From positions 248,001 through 312,000 of the forward strand of contig NZ_RJUA01000001.1 of NCBI RefSeq assembly GCF_024343575.1: DNA of 64,000 bases. The letters run 5' to 3'. The notes under the pieces were generated by a model. It worked only from the letters and a program-made list of their open reading frames with translations, was not told the origin of the DNA and searched no databases. This document shows, one piece after another, positions 42,549 to 51,752 of this stretch. The translations under genes were made by a program, and so were the position numbers. Positions within the stretch are counted from its first letter, which is position 1, and each line of letters opens with the position of its first letter. This DNA comes from Lacihabitans sp. LS3-19. GTDB taxonomy: Bacteria; Bacteroidota; Bacteroidia; Cytophagales; Spirosomataceae.

Positions 42549-43166
42549 TTATTTTTTCTTCAAATTTCCTCTGAATCTAGAGTTCATCATTTGTATATAT
42601 TCTTCAATGGGTGGAAGTCCCAGTTCCAGTCTCCTCTGATTGAGATTTTTAGGATCAATACATTTCTTTGGCTGATAAGAAGTTTCGTCTTCGTTCAACT
42701 CCATTTGAGTGCCATAAATCTGTTCTTGTGAGGTGTTCACCTTTACTCTGTCTGTCAAATATGCAAAATTGGCTTTTGATGCATTTTGGTTCAAAACTTC
42801 TTTCTCCATCAAGTCTAAAACAAGAATCTGAAAATCAGGATGCTCATCTTGATGTTGCATTAATAACCAAAAACTTCCAGAGCCTTCTTTACCGACCAAA
42901 TCAAAACCTGGGAACCCAAATTGCTCCAAGATTTTTTTTAGTTCATGATAGTTTGAGCTATCAACTTGAATCATTTTTTCTGAAATTTGGTCTTTATTTA
43001 GATTTGTGGTAACTGGATCACCATTTTGAAGCTTTGTAGATTCATTTCTCCAAAACTGGTCTACTTTTTTTAGGCTGTCTAAGCGAGAAATTAAATTTCC
43101 ATTTAAGGTTTTTTGGGAGAACGTTGAAAATGTGAGTAGTGTAAAAAATAGAGTAAGAAATTTCAT
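42549..43166 (-). CDS. DUF6624-like secreted protein
   Basis: A 205-residue protein with a signal peptide (MKFLTLFFTLLTFSTFSQ) and the DUF6624 pattern: paired residues in DSSNYHELKKILEQFGFPG, then LVGKEGSGSFWLLMQHQDEHPDFQ, a helix LMEKEVLNQNASKANFAYLTDR, and YGTQ near the end. The Trp/His-rich LLMQHQDEHP centre is characteristic. Function is unknown. The start at 43166 is set by the signal peptide; a longer frame to 43244 overlaps the DUF433 gene by 4 bases and would add 26 residues, including a hydrophobic stretch, before it. Co-transcription with DUF433 upstream is possible, since they are 74 bases apart. Confidence 0.8.
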   Translation of the reverse strand: MKFLTLFFTLLTFSTFSQKTLNGNLISRLDSLKKVDQFWRNESTKLQNGDPVTTNLNKDQISEKMIQVDSSNYHELKKILEQFGFPGFDLVGKEGSGSFWLLMQHQDEHPDFQILVLDLMEKEVLNQNASKANFAYLTDRVKVNTSQEQIYGTQMELNEDETSYQPKKCIDPKNLNQRRLELGLPPIEEYIQMMNSRFRGNLKKK

Positions 43167-43240
43167 GAAAAACGTGAAGCTAAATTTGAAATAATAGATC
43201 AAAATAGCTATAAAACTCCGTATTCTGATTGGTTCCATTA

Positions 43241-43468
43241 TCAAGTAAGTATGGTCAATATCATAGACTCCCTATTTGCAGAAAAAGCAAGGGCAGTAAA
43301 GATAGCTTGCTCCGTAAGTTGCGGAAAATCTTTTAATATTTCGGCATGAGTCATTCCCGATGCTAGCCACCTAAGTACATCTGAAACCGCAATGCGTGTT
43401 CCAGAAATGCATGGTGTCCTAAACCTTATTTGTGAGTCAATACTTATCAAATTTGAGTTTGCTATCAT
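43241..43468 (-). CDS. DUF433 domain protein (antitoxin-like)
   Basis: A 75-residue DUF433 protein. The pattern IRFRTPCISGTRIAVSDVLRWLASGMTHAEILKDFPQLTEQAIFTALAFSA is the complete domain, a small winged-helix-like fold common in antitoxins. DUF433 usually pairs with a DUF5615 PIN-like toxin gene immediately downstream. Here no such gene is visible: the next gene is the secreted DUF6624 protein, so this is an orphan. A -7 element lies 20 bases upstream of the ATG. Antitoxin function is inferred from the family only. Confidence 0.85.
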   Translation of the reverse strand: MIANSNLISIDSQIRFRTPCISGTRIAVSDVLRWLASGMTHAEILKDFPQLTEQAIFTALAFSANRESMILTILT

Positions 43469-43487
43469 ATTGAAAAATATATTTAAT

Positions 43488-43495
43488 CAAATATA
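43488..43495 (-). promoter_or_regulatory. -7 element of the DUF433 gene
   Basis: Minus strand TATATTTG, exact consensus. Transcription would start near 43481, 13 bases before ATG 43468. A -33 TTG at good spacing is not seen. Confidence 0.45.
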
Positions 43496-43581
43496 AATGT
43501 ATTTTTTAACCTTTTCATTACTTCGAAAATTATAATCTAACATGAAAACAATTAATGTATTGGAATATCATTAATTCCCCC

Positions 43582-45648
43582 TCAACTCACCCCAGCACCA
43601 CTCCAAACTTCCTTATGTGGTTGCAAAAGAGCCAATGAGCCGTCTTTGTCTTCGGCCATCAGAATCATGCCTTGGGACTCTATGCCCATCATAAGTCTTG
43701 GGGCTAGATTGGCTATGAAAGTCACTTGTTTGCCTACCATTTCTTCAGGAGAGAAATGCTCCGCTATGCCGCTTAAAATCGTGCGTTTTTCTAAACCATC
43801 GTCTATTAAAAATTTCAACAGTTTCTTGCTTTTTTTCACGGGTTCAGCCTCCAATATGGTGCCTATTCTAATGTCCAGTTTTGCAAAATCATCAAATTGT
43901 ATGTTCTCTCTTATCGGAGCCACAGTCTTTCCTTCCAGTTCATTCATGCGTTTGGCGTCGAGTAGTTTTTGTACTTGTTTGGTTATTGTTTCATCTTCTA
44001 TTTTCTCAAAAAGCAAGGTTCCTGAGCCTATTTCTAGTCCTGCAGGCACCAAATCAGGATTTCCAGCATCCACCCATTCGCGTTGTACACCTTTTAAATT
44101 CCAGCCATTAAGTCTTAGTTGGTCATATATTTTTTGAGACGTAAACGGCAAAAACGGCTCGGCCACAATCGCCAAAGTCGCCGTAATCTGCATCGCAATG
44201 TTCATAATCGTTTTTACACGTTCTGGGTCTTCTTTTATGGCTTTCCAAGGTTCGGTTTCTGCCAAATATTTATTTCCCAATCTGGCAATCTCCATCATAC
44301 CCGACAGGGCATCTCTGAACTTGTAGTTTTTTATCGAGTCAGAAACCTGACAAGGCAAATCCGCCAATGCCTTAAGCGTCAGTTCGTCTATTTCTAGCAG
44401 TTGACCTCTTTCGGGTACTATTCCTTCGTAAAACTTCTGCGTAAGCACCACCGTGCGGTTCACAAAGTTGCCGAAGATACCCACCAATTCTGAGTTGTTT
44501 TTGGTCTGGAAGTCCTTCCATGTAAAGTCATTATCTTTGGCTTCAGGAGCATTCGCGGCCAAGGCATATCTAAGCACATCTTGTTTGCCAGGAAACTCCT
44601 CCAGATATTCGTGCAGCCACACCGCCCAGTTTCTCGAAGTCGAAATCTTGTCGTTTTCGAGGTTCATAAACTCGTTGGCAGGCACATTGTCAGGCAAAAT
44701 AAACGAACCTTCGGCCATCAATGTCGCTGGAAAAATAATACAGTGAAACACGATATTGTCTTTACCGATAAAATGCACCAGCTTGGTGTCTTCCGACTTC
44801 CAATAATCCTCCCAGTTTTTCCCTACCACAGCTGCCCATTCTTTGGTCATCGAGATATAACCTATCGGTGCATCAAACCACACATAGAGTACTTTGCCGT
44901 CTGTATTTGGCAAAGGCACCTTTACGCCCCAGTCCAGGTCGCGGGTCATGGCACGAGGCTGCAGGCCTTGTTTCAACCAAGACTGGCACTGACCAAATAC
45001 ATTCGGCTTCCATTCAGGGTGGCTGTTTACATATTTTTCTATCTCTGGCTGCATGCGGTCAAGCGGCAGATACCAGTTTTTAGTGCTCTTCATCACAGGT
45101 TTAGCACCCGATATCGTCGACTTAGGATTGATCAATTCGGTTGGCGAAAGCGACGAACCGCACTTCTCACATTGGTCGCCATAAGCACCCTCGTTGTGGC
45201 AAACGGGACATTCACCCACAATGTATCTGTCGGCCAAAAACTGTTGTGCAGCCTCATCAAAATATTGTTCGGTTTCAACTTCGTCAAAAAAACCTTTGTC
45301 ATACATGGTCTTAAAAATCTCCTGCGAAGTCTCATGGTGAACCTGGTTGGAAGTCCGCGAGTAAATATCAAACGAAATCCCAAACTGCTCAAACGAATCC
45401 TTGATAATGCCGTAGTATTTGTCCACCACCGCTTGTGGCGTTGTACCTTCTTTTTTGGCCTTGATTGTAATCGGCACGCCATGCTCATCGGTACCGCTGA
45501 TAAAAGCCACATCTTTGCCTTTCAGTCTCAAATAACGCACATAGATATCAGCTGGCAAATAACAGCCCGCCAAGTGACCAATATGAATGGGCCCATTGGC
45601 ATAAATCAAAGCAGCGGTTACAGTATATCTTTTCGGATTGTTCTTCAT
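43582..45648 (-). CDS. metG: Methionyl-tRNA synthetase with C-terminal tRNA-binding domain
   Basis: A 688-residue MetRS that charges tRNA-Met. The HIGH motif is PIHIGHLAG, and the KMSKS loop is the variant DKISTSR. The zinc knuckle is [18 protein letters not shown]. The anticodon-binding helical domain follows ([13 protein letters not shown]). The last 110 residues form a Trbp111/EMAP-like tRNA-binding domain ([46 protein letters not shown]). Length and layout match MetG1-type enzymes of Bacteroidota. It is a housekeeping gene, monocistronic, with a -7 element 27 bases upstream. The antisense strand has several long open frames, which are a by-product of codon use. Confidence 0.98.
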   Translation of the reverse strand: MKNNPKRYTVTAALIYANGPIHIGHLAGCYLPADIYVRYLRLKGKDVAFISGTDEHGVPITIKAKKEGTTPQAVVDKYYGIIKDSFEQFGISFDIYSRTSNQVHHETSQEIFKTMYDKGFFDEVETEQYFDEAAQQFLADRYIVGECPVCHNEGAYGDQCEKCGSSLSPTELINPKSTISGAKPVMKSTKNWYLPLDRMQPEIEKYVNSHPEWKPNVFGQCQSWLKQGLQPRAMTRDLDWGVKVPLPNTDGKVLYVWFDAPIGYISMTKEWAAVVGKNWEDYWKSEDTKLVHFIGKDNIVFHCIIFPATLMAEGSFILPDNVPANEFMNLENDKISTSRNWAVWLHEYLEEFPGKQDVLRYALAANAPEAKDNDFTWKDFQTKNNSELVGIFGNFVNRTVVLTQKFYEGIVPERGQLLEIDELTLKALADLPCQVSDSIKNYKFRDALSGMMEIARLGNKYLAETEPWKAIKEDPERVKTIMNIAMQITATLAIVAEPFLPFTSQKIYDQLRLNGWNLKGVQREWVDAGNPDLVPAGLEIGSGTLLFEKIEDETITKQVQKLLDAKRMNELEGKTVAPIRENIQFDDFAKLDIRIGTILEAEPVKKSKKLLKFLIDDGLEKRTILSGIAEHFSPEEMVGKQVTFIANLAPRLMMGIESQGMILMAEDKDGSLALLQPHKEVWSGAGVS

Positions 45649-45674
45649 CGTATCTTTCGTAGAAAATTAAGGTG

Positions 45675-45682
45675 CAAAGTTA
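45675..45682 (-). promoter_or_regulatory. -7 element of metG
   Basis: Minus strand TAACTTTG, exact TAnnTTTG match. Transcription would begin near 45668, about 20 bases before the ATG. The -33 element is not evident. Confidence 0.45.
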
Positions 45683-45829
45683 GCTTTTTTGAGACAATTT
45701 TTGAGTAATTATTTATGCAATAGATTTCAATAAAAAAGAAATTTTATGTTTTTATTAATAAAAGTATTTTATTTTGCATAAAAAAAATGGTTTGTCGTTT
45801 TAATGGAGTTACATTTTAGATAAAATTTT

Positions 45830-46018
45830 ATGACAGAAGAAGAGTTAAATTTGTTTTTAATTAAATCGCAGAAACTAAAATCAAAAAATATGATGGTTTT
45901 AGACAGAGAATCAAAAGGTTTGATTGATAGAATGAATGAACAATATTCAAATCATAAGAAAAAAGATAAATTTGCAAAGAAACAGAAAATTGCATCTATA
46001 ATTTATCCAGGTGTTTAA
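45830..46018 (+). CDS. Small protein paired with a zeta-toxin-like kinase (candidate antitoxin)
   Basis: A 62-residue basic, mostly helical protein (MTEEELNLFLIKSQKLKSKNMM, then a Lys-rich NHKKKDKFAKKQKIASII). Its stop codon directly abuts the ATG of the zeta-like gene, so the two are translated together. The size, order and spacing match an antitoxin preceding a toxin, but it does not look like the epsilon or PezA antitoxins. No family was recognised. Whether it neutralises the downstream protein is unknown. Confidence 0.65.
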   Translation: MTEEELNLFLIKSQKLKSKNMMVLDRESKGLIDRMNEQYSNHKKKDKFAKKQKIASIIYPGV

Positions 46019-46597
46019 ATGTCAGATAAACCTGCCTTCGTAGTTATTGCAGGACCAAATGGCTCAGGAAAGTCATTTTACTCTTCTCAAAAAAGTGATG
46101 CACTTATTAGTGATTTCGAAATAAAAAGTTTTGATTTCGACTTGGCCTATTCAGATTTATTTCAGAAATTTATTTCTATTATGACTCCTCAAATAGAGGA
46201 AAATCTTGCCTTTAGAGTTAAAGAAACATTTGAAGAAAAAATAGAACGGGCACTTCAAAATAAAATGAATTTTTCTTTTCAGACTAATTTTGATAATTCA
46301 ACTAATGATAAGTGGCGGGAAAAATTTAAAGCTGCGGGATTTAAAACCTACTTGTATTTTTTATATCTAGATAGTACAGAATTATGTAAAAAGAGGGTTG
46401 CAAAAAGAGTAAATGAGGGTGGTCATTTTGTTAGCGATGTCACTATAGAAACTAGATATCTCCTTGGACTTCAAAATTTGGATGCGTATTTCGACCTATA
46501 TGATGAAGTTAATATTATTGATACCTCAGATTCAGAAAATTTAAAAAAGGTACTTAAATTTAAAAATTCTGAAGTTGTTTTTTTGAGGAGGGTTTAG
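46019..46597 (+). CDS. Zeta-toxin-like P-loop kinase
   Basis: A 192-residue P-loop protein. Walker A is AGPNGSGKS (Lys18). Further zeta marks are FSFQTNFDN, in the place of the substrate-binding E-T-T-L segment, and KKRVAKRVNEGGHFVSDVTIETRYLLGLQNL, the Arg-rich lid and helix typical of the family. Zeta toxins phosphorylate UDP-GlcNAc and so block cell-wall synthesis; relatives in Bacteroidota are often annotated without proof. The gene follows the 62-residue partner with no gap. Family is likely; toxicity is inference. Confidence 0.82.
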   Translation: MSDKPAFVVIAGPNGSGKSFYSSQKSDALISDFEIKSFDFDLAYSDLFQKFISIMTPQIEENLAFRVKETFEEKIERALQNKMNFSFQTNFDNSTNDKWREKFKAAGFKTYLYFLYLDSTELCKKRVAKRVNEGGHFVSDVTIETRYLLGLQNLDAYFDLYDEVNIIDTSDSENLKKVLKFKNSEVVFLRRV

Positions 46598-46693
46598 GAG
46601 ACATCATCTTTAAAAACCAGTTGATAAAGATTAATTATTATCTGCAGAAATTTATTAATCAATTCTAAAAGTTAAAGTTAGCTTAAATTCTTT

Positions 46694-46844
46694 GGACATG
46701 CCCCCGCCACATTCCGCTATCGCTACATGTGTCAGGGTCGGTGACCTTCGGTCGCAAACTTCGCATTTTTATGCTCGTTTGTACTCCCGCTTTTGTGTCC
46801 GGTTAAAGCCAGGCCACAAAGAGCTCCACGACGATCCCTCATGC
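46694..46844. repeat. GC-rich structured intergenic repeat, copy 2
   Basis: A 151-base GC-rich element in an otherwise AT-rich 621-base gap between the zeta-like gene and the next secreted protein. Its first 45 bases from CATG 46697 differ at only three positions from copy 3, and its last 60 bases (46785-46844) at four. The middle holds a 43-base segment replacing 9 bases in copy 3, with its own hairpin GACC/GGTC. ACAT/ATGT and CCC/GGG arms near the left end can pair. The rest of the gap (46598-46693, 46845-47218) is AT-rich with nothing recognised. Confidence 0.75.
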
Positions 46845-47218
46845 TGCTTAAAGGGTATAGAACATAAAACGTTTCTTATTAATAGCTTTATAACAAGGTC
46901 AATAAACTATACAAATATTGTCTGATATCAGTAAGCTTTTGATTGTGTAAATTCAAAAAAAACCAAAATTCAAAAATTGTACTAACCATTCAGTAAAGAA
47001 AATCGCTGTTTTAGCTAAATAAAGTAAAGCTTCTTGTAATCAATTATATAGCTTCGTTTTTACAATTATTCTAATAAGATTTAGACGTCGGAATAAAATT
47101 TTATGGAGAATTGATATTGTGTTTTTTGTCAAAAACAATCTTTTGCGACTAAAAAAGACGCCGTAATTCAAAATCAATTCTACCAAGTTTTTTTATTCAT
47201 TGAAAATAAAAATAAATT

Positions 47219-49750
47219 ATGAAAACGAAACTTTTCTTTTTGTTGATAATATGTTCTCAAGTTTTGGGTCAGCAGTTACCATCCAAAATCTCAGGAGCAA
47301 ATAGCTATTTCAAATTAGAAGAAACTAAAAATCATGAACTAAATAGAATGACTACTTTTAAGAGGTTTAGTTTGTCGAATATTAAAAATGGTTATGAAGT
47401 ATTTGATACAGAATTAAATAAGTTCTTTTTTTGGAATGGGAAGGATTGGGTTTTAACTCAATCAAAGTCAGAGCTTAAACTCAGTGAAAGATTAGATGAA
47501 TCTGATTTACAGTTTTCGATAGCTGCAATTTGTGCTGACAATAATGTTTGCGGAGATGGTGGAGGCGGAAGTGGTGGAGGGAATACGCTTTTTCCTCCCA
47601 ATATTACCGCGACAAATGTTTTTATTTGTTCGAATGTTGGGGGCGGAAATCCTACTAATACTACTTTGACGGCTAACGGTTGTAGAGCTGCTGAAAAAGT
47701 ACAATGGTATTTTGGTGCTGATATACCTTTAGGTTCACCTACCTTGATTCGGACTAAAACCGTTAATCCATCAAATACAACTACTTATTTTGCTACTTGC
47801 GTATCACCTTACAATTTTAATTTCGAGTCTAATCGCTCTAATAAAATTACTATTTCGAAAATTGAAACTCTTCCTACACCCATTGCCAGTGCTTTTCCGC
47901 CCATTATAAATGCAGGAAACTATGTTACCCTTAATGCCCAGGGATGCCCTATTGGATCAAATTACAGTTGGGCAAATGGTGTGGGTGTCGGCGATAATGT
48001 TGTAAAAAATCCACTCGAAACCACAACATATAGTGTGGCTTGCAAGAAAGAAGTATGCAAAGGAAATTCGGCTAATTTGGTGGTTACGGTTCTTCAACCT
48101 CTGGTTACAGCGTCGAGTGATAGCATTTGTTATGATTTGGGAACACAAACTAGTAATTCGGTCACCCTAACATTATCAAATTGCAGTTCATCTATTATTT
48201 GGAGCAATGGTGAAACTACTCAAAGTATTAATATCGAGCCTAGCGAGTCGGCAATATATTACGCGAGTTGTGCTATTCCAGGTGGTAACTATGTATATTC
48301 GAATCTCAAAAGCATACATGTTTCAAAGTCTCCAATAATTCAAAAAAATGTTGGGACCAACAATGATTTTGTTTTAACAGCCGCCTGCCAATCAGGATAT
48401 TCCGTATTGTGGAGTACCTCCGAAACTACACCTAGCATTTCCGTACCGGACAATATTTTCGTAGAATATTTTGCATTTTGTATTTTTAACAATTGTTTTA
48501 GCAAGCCGACCAAAATAAAAATAAATGCCGCCCCTGTAATTTCTGCTAGCAAGCCTGTGGTATGTTATGGTCAAAATTTAACATTAACTGCCACGGGTTG
48601 TACAGGTACAGTTTTTTGGTATCGTAAGGATAATAATATATCTGGGTATTCTTTTGTGAGTTCAAGTAATCCATATTCATCTACAATACCTCTTGGTTTT
48701 GTTTCTGCCTATTCTTATAAAGCTACTTGTATAGATGTAACAGCTTCCCCGTATTCTAACGAAATTACAATTCCAATACAATCAGGCACAATTCCGCCAA
48801 GCCCTACCATTTCTATTAGCCCTATTGGTGGGATTATTAATCTTGGAAAAAACGTTACGCTGAGTTCATCAGGCTGTACTGGAAATACTACATTTTGGAG
48901 CACCGGAGAAAACATCAAACAAATAACCAAAACACCGGATATTACAACTACCTATTATTCATATTGCTATGCAGGATCTGGATGTCCTAGTAACTCAGCT
49001 ATAAAAACTGTGACAGTTGTAAATGTGCCTCCACCTGTGGTTTCTTCTGTCAATAATAAAGTATGTTCGGGACAAAACACGGATTTGTTGGCAACGGGTT
49101 GTAATGGTACGGTACAATGGTATTTTAAACCTCAAAATAATCCATCTTCACCCTTTATTTTGGCAGGGTCTACAAACCCACTCAATATACCTATCTCTGA
49201 ATCCTATATTTTTAAAAGTGAATGTCACGATTTAGGTGTTATTTCGGATTTTTCTGACGATTTAATTATAGAATTTTCTCCTAACCCTGTGGTAATAAAT
49301 TTGACCGATAGTGAGCTTTCTTATGCTGCTATATTCATCAACGAATCTGTTGAACTACAAGCTTCAGGATGCCAATCTGGAGATACTTATTTATGGAATA
49401 CCAATGAAACCACTTCGAGCATTGTGGTTTCTCCGCTAATAGAAACAACTTATATTGCAAAATGTGTAAACAATAGTTGCATAACTAATGGCAAGGATTA
49501 TTTTGTGAAGGTGTGTCCAGATGTTCAAAGTTTTTTTTCACCTGGCAACAATTTCGGATCAACGCCTTCATCTCAGCCTTCACCCTCAAAGGTTATTTTG
49601 GCTAACAATACTATAAAAAATATTGGGACTAAAGTAGAATATCAGGCTTCTGAAAGCTTGTTGTTTCAACCAGGTTTTCAGGTAGATTCTGGGTCGATTT
49701 TTTTGGCTCAAATAGGGGGGTGTAAGGTACCCTCAGACACATTACCATAG
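47219..49750 (+). CDS. Large secreted Ig-like repeat protein with 3-coathanger-stack C-terminus
   Basis: An 843-residue secreted protein (signal peptide MKTKLFFLLIICSQVLGQ). After a head region and a GDGGGGSGGGN linker come about seven Ig-like repeats of 80-90 residues. Each holds a pair of Cys residues and motifs such as VTLNAQGCPIGSNYSWANG, LTLSNCSSSIIWSNGETTQSI, LTATGCTGTVFWYRK and TTTYYSYCYAGSGC. The C-terminus (NNTIKNIGTKVEYQASESLLFQPGF, ending in a Cys) is a 3-coathanger-stack domain, as in the protein at 54788. The pattern suggests a surface adhesin or matrix protein. It is preceded by a 374-base AT-rich gap and followed by another secreted protein 134 bases on. Confidence 0.8.
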   Translation: MKTKLFFLLIICSQVLGQQLPSKISGANSYFKLEETKNHELNRMTTFKRFSLSNIKNGYEVFDTELNKFFFWNGKDWVLTQSKSELKLSERLDESDLQFSIAAICADNNVCGDGGGGSGGGNTLFPPNITATNVFICSNVGGGNPTNTTLTANGCRAAEKVQWYFGADIPLGSPTLIRTKTVNPSNTTTYFATCVSPYNFNFESNRSNKITISKIETLPTPIASAFPPIINAGNYVTLNAQGCPIGSNYSWANGVGVGDNVVKNPLETTTYSVACKKEVCKGNSANLVVTVLQPLVTASSDSICYDLGTQTSNSVTLTLSNCSSSIIWSNGETTQSINIEPSESAIYYASCAIPGGNYVYSNLKSIHVSKSPIIQKNVGTNNDFVLTAACQSGYSVLWSTSETTPSISVPDNIFVEYFAFCIFNNCFSKPTKIKINAAPVISASKPVVCYGQNLTLTATGCTGTVFWYRKDNNISGYSFVSSSNPYSSTIPLGFVSAYSYKATCIDVTASPYSNEITIPIQSGTIPPSPTISISPIGGIINLGKNVTLSSSGCTGNTTFWSTGENIKQITKTPDITTTYYSYCYAGSGCPSNSAIKTVTVVNVPPPVVSSVNNKVCSGQNTDLLATGCNGTVQWYFKPQNNPSSPFILAGSTNPLNIPISESYIFKSECHDLGVISDFSDDLIIEFSPNPVVINLTDSELSYAAIFINESVELQASGCQSGDTYLWNTNETTSSIVVSPLIETTYIAKCVNNSCITNGKDYFVKVCPDVQSFFSPGNNFGSTPSSQPSPSKVILANNTIKNIGTKVEYQASESLLFQPGFQVDSGSIFLAQIGGCKVPSDTLP

Positions 49751-49884
49751 ATTCAAAATTAATTATTTTTTCTTATAACAATTTGTTAAGAAATATCCAT
49801 TTTCTCAAAATTTAAGCATTTGTTTTTTGAATATATAATAGTTTCAAATAGCGTTTTATTCGTTAAATTTAATTTATAAATATC

Positions 49885-50766
49885 ATGAAAACCAAAGTCC
49901 TATTTTTATCGATTTTTGTATTTGTTCATTTTTTCGCTTTATCACAAAGTATAGAATTAACGCCAAACAATACAATTAATATGCAAAATGCTGGAAACAA
50001 CATTTATATTCAATCTAATGCAGTAATTGAGATTGTAGGACTCAGACACAATGGGTCTTTTTTAAGTCCCACAGCAACATTGTTAGATAATACCTTACTT
50101 CGGATGGAAGGTGCAGGAAATAATGGATTCGCATTTACAAATGCCAAAGCCAGAATTGACTTTACGGCAAGCGAAAACTGGAACAGCAGTAGTACCGGTT
50201 CCCAAATGAGGTTTTGGACCAATGCAAATGGAACGAATGCTATGCTGGAGCGGATGATTATTTCAAATAATGGAAATGTAGGAATTAATACATCTAGTCC
50301 CGATTCTAAATTACATTTAGTAGGTGGAGAAAATAATGGAACTACCGCATCGCTAAAAATCAGTAGTCCGGGAGCCAACATGATTCTGGATGGTAATGAA
50401 ATAGATTCAGATGTTCCTATTTTTATAAATTATAATTCCAATAAAGATGTAAGTCTCGCTAAAGGCGGGGGATTAGTTTTTGTTGGTACTTTTGGTACAG
50501 GGATAAAAAGCATAATTAAAGAAACAGTTTCAATTCCCACTTTTACGGTATCGCCTAATAGTTGCTCAGCTGTATATGCTGATATGAATAATATTTCTCC
50601 TCAATCTACTTTTCATATATCTCCAGAGGGAGCCTTGGCCAATGGATTATTTATTGCCTATGCAAGGTATTCTTCTACTGGAGAGGTTGGAATTAGAATT
50701 TGTAATGTCACTTCCTCGAGTTCTGTCCAACCAGCAATTGATTTTCATATTACGGCAATTAAATAA
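49885..50766 (+). CDS. Secreted tail-fibre-like surface protein
   Basis: A 293-residue protein with a signal peptide (MKTKVLFLSIFVFVHFFALSQ). The middle carries NVGINTSSPDSKLHLVGG, the G-I-G/N-T-x-x-P motif of phage tail-fibre-like surface proteins in Bacteroidota, preceded by low-complexity Asn-rich beta-strands. The last 100 residues form a distinct domain (ETVSIPTFTVSPNSC to DFHITAIK). It is probably a trimeric or beta-helical surface protein. No enzyme motif is seen. It lies between the Ig-like repeat protein and the signalling operon. Confidence 0.7.
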   Translation: MKTKVLFLSIFVFVHFFALSQSIELTPNNTINMQNAGNNIYIQSNAVIEIVGLRHNGSFLSPTATLLDNTLLRMEGAGNNGFAFTNAKARIDFTASENWNSSSTGSQMRFWTNANGTNAMLERMIISNNGNVGINTSSPDSKLHLVGGENNGTTASLKISSPGANMILDGNEIDSDVPIFINYNSNKDVSLAKGGGLVFVGTFGTGIKSIIKETVSIPTFTVSPNSCSAVYADMNNISPQSTFHISPEGALANGLFIAYARYSSTGEVGIRICNVTSSSSVQPAIDFHITAIK

Positions 50767-50885
50767 AAAAATGTAGTTACAATTATTGAAAATACCATTA
50801 CCTCAAAAACATTGCATATTTTCATATAAAAATTAGCATAATGAATTTATTTGTTTATAATTTAGAGAAAACTAAAAATATGATT

Positions 50886-51752
50886 ATGAAAGGTTTAGCG
50901 ATATTATTGGCGATTGTTTTATTTTCAGCTTGTGCGGATTTTAAACAGCAAGACATGGCGGTTAATTCACACTTTGAACTGGCCACTGCAGATGGTCAAA
51001 CCAATAGTCCATGGGAAAATGGTCTTATTGATCATAAGATTGCAAACGTCACTCCACCCTATCCCGTACCTATATATTTTGACTCATTAACTCATCTTAA
51101 ATATTCTGATAATCCGCTGTATTTTGCCAAAAATCATTTTAGATTGAACAACAATGTAAGTGAACCTATGCAAACTATTCAAGCTAATATCAATGCCATT
51201 GATGGTGTTTTTGTGGGTATAGTTAGACCCAATAGTACCTCAAGTATTTTGCCTGAAGAAGAGTTAATCATTGCTTTGGCTGTAGTTGAGAGAGTATGGT
51301 CCAGTTCTAATTGTCAAACCGAAAATGTGAGGTTTTTCAACAAAAATAAAACCAAATATTTTTTTAAATGTACCAATAGAGACTTAGGGACTTGGACGCG
51401 AATGTCATTAACTGACCCATTGATAGAAAAGTTTAATAACAACAAAAGGGGGTATTTTATTGGTAAAGACAATCTAGGTCATCATATTTTTCAGTATCCT
51501 TACACTAGTATGTACTTGTATATTGGCTATCATGGCACTTATGGCAGTACAAAAGAAAAACCAGAGCTTGTGGCTGTTGATAAGCCTTATTTTTCAAATG
51601 TGGAAAGTAATACTATTGGTTCGGTATTCACCAAATCTTCAGTTAGTCCACGGTATTTATCTACTATTGGTGGATCTGGGCCTCCAACATGTATAAACTT
51701 ACCTTCTGGCCACTGGACCATAAGACCCTGTCCCAACAACTGTCCACAATGA
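50886..51752 (+). CDS. Uncharacterised lipoprotein heading a signalling operon
   Basis: A 288-residue lipoprotein (MKGLAILLAIVLFSAC, lipobox Cys16). No family was recognised. There are few Cys in the middle but a Pro/Cys-rich tail (PPTCINLPSGHWTIRPCPNNCPQ-like), and central strands such as NIDGVFVGIVRP-like and NLGHHIFQYPYTSMYLYIGY. The start could also be at 50841 or 50880; 50886 gives the standard signal peptide. Its stop overlaps the next gene start as ATGA, so it is co-translated with a membrane protein, then a histidine kinase and a response regulator. It may be a sensor or ligand-binding part of that system; that is inference. Confidence 0.7.
   Translation: MKGLAILLAIVLFSACADFKQQDMAVNSHFELATADGQTNSPWENGLIDHKIANVTPPYPVPIYFDSLTHLKYSDNPLYFAKNHFRLNNNVSEPMQTIQANINAIDGVFVGIVRPNSTSSILPEEELIIALAVVERVWSSSNCQTENVRFFNKNKTKYFFKCTNRDLGTWTRMSLTDPLIEKFNNNKRGYFIGKDNLGHHIFQYPYTSMYLYIGYHGTYGSTKEKPELVAVDKPYFSNVESNTIGSVFTKSSVSPRYLSTIGGSGPPTCINLPSGHWTIRPCPNNCPQ

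Noticed and set aside
44453-44746. Other antisense frames within metG
   Set aside because: They are shadows of the real gene with no supporting start signals or domains.
44581-45708. Long open frame (375 codons) antisense to metG
   Set aside because: It is a mirror of metG codon use, with a His/Arg/Phe-rich product that has no domain features, while metG is unambiguous.
46692-46925. Small open frame across the repeat element
   Set aside because: Its sequence is produced by the GC-rich intergenic repeat; the related copy at 57.7 kb does not keep the frame.
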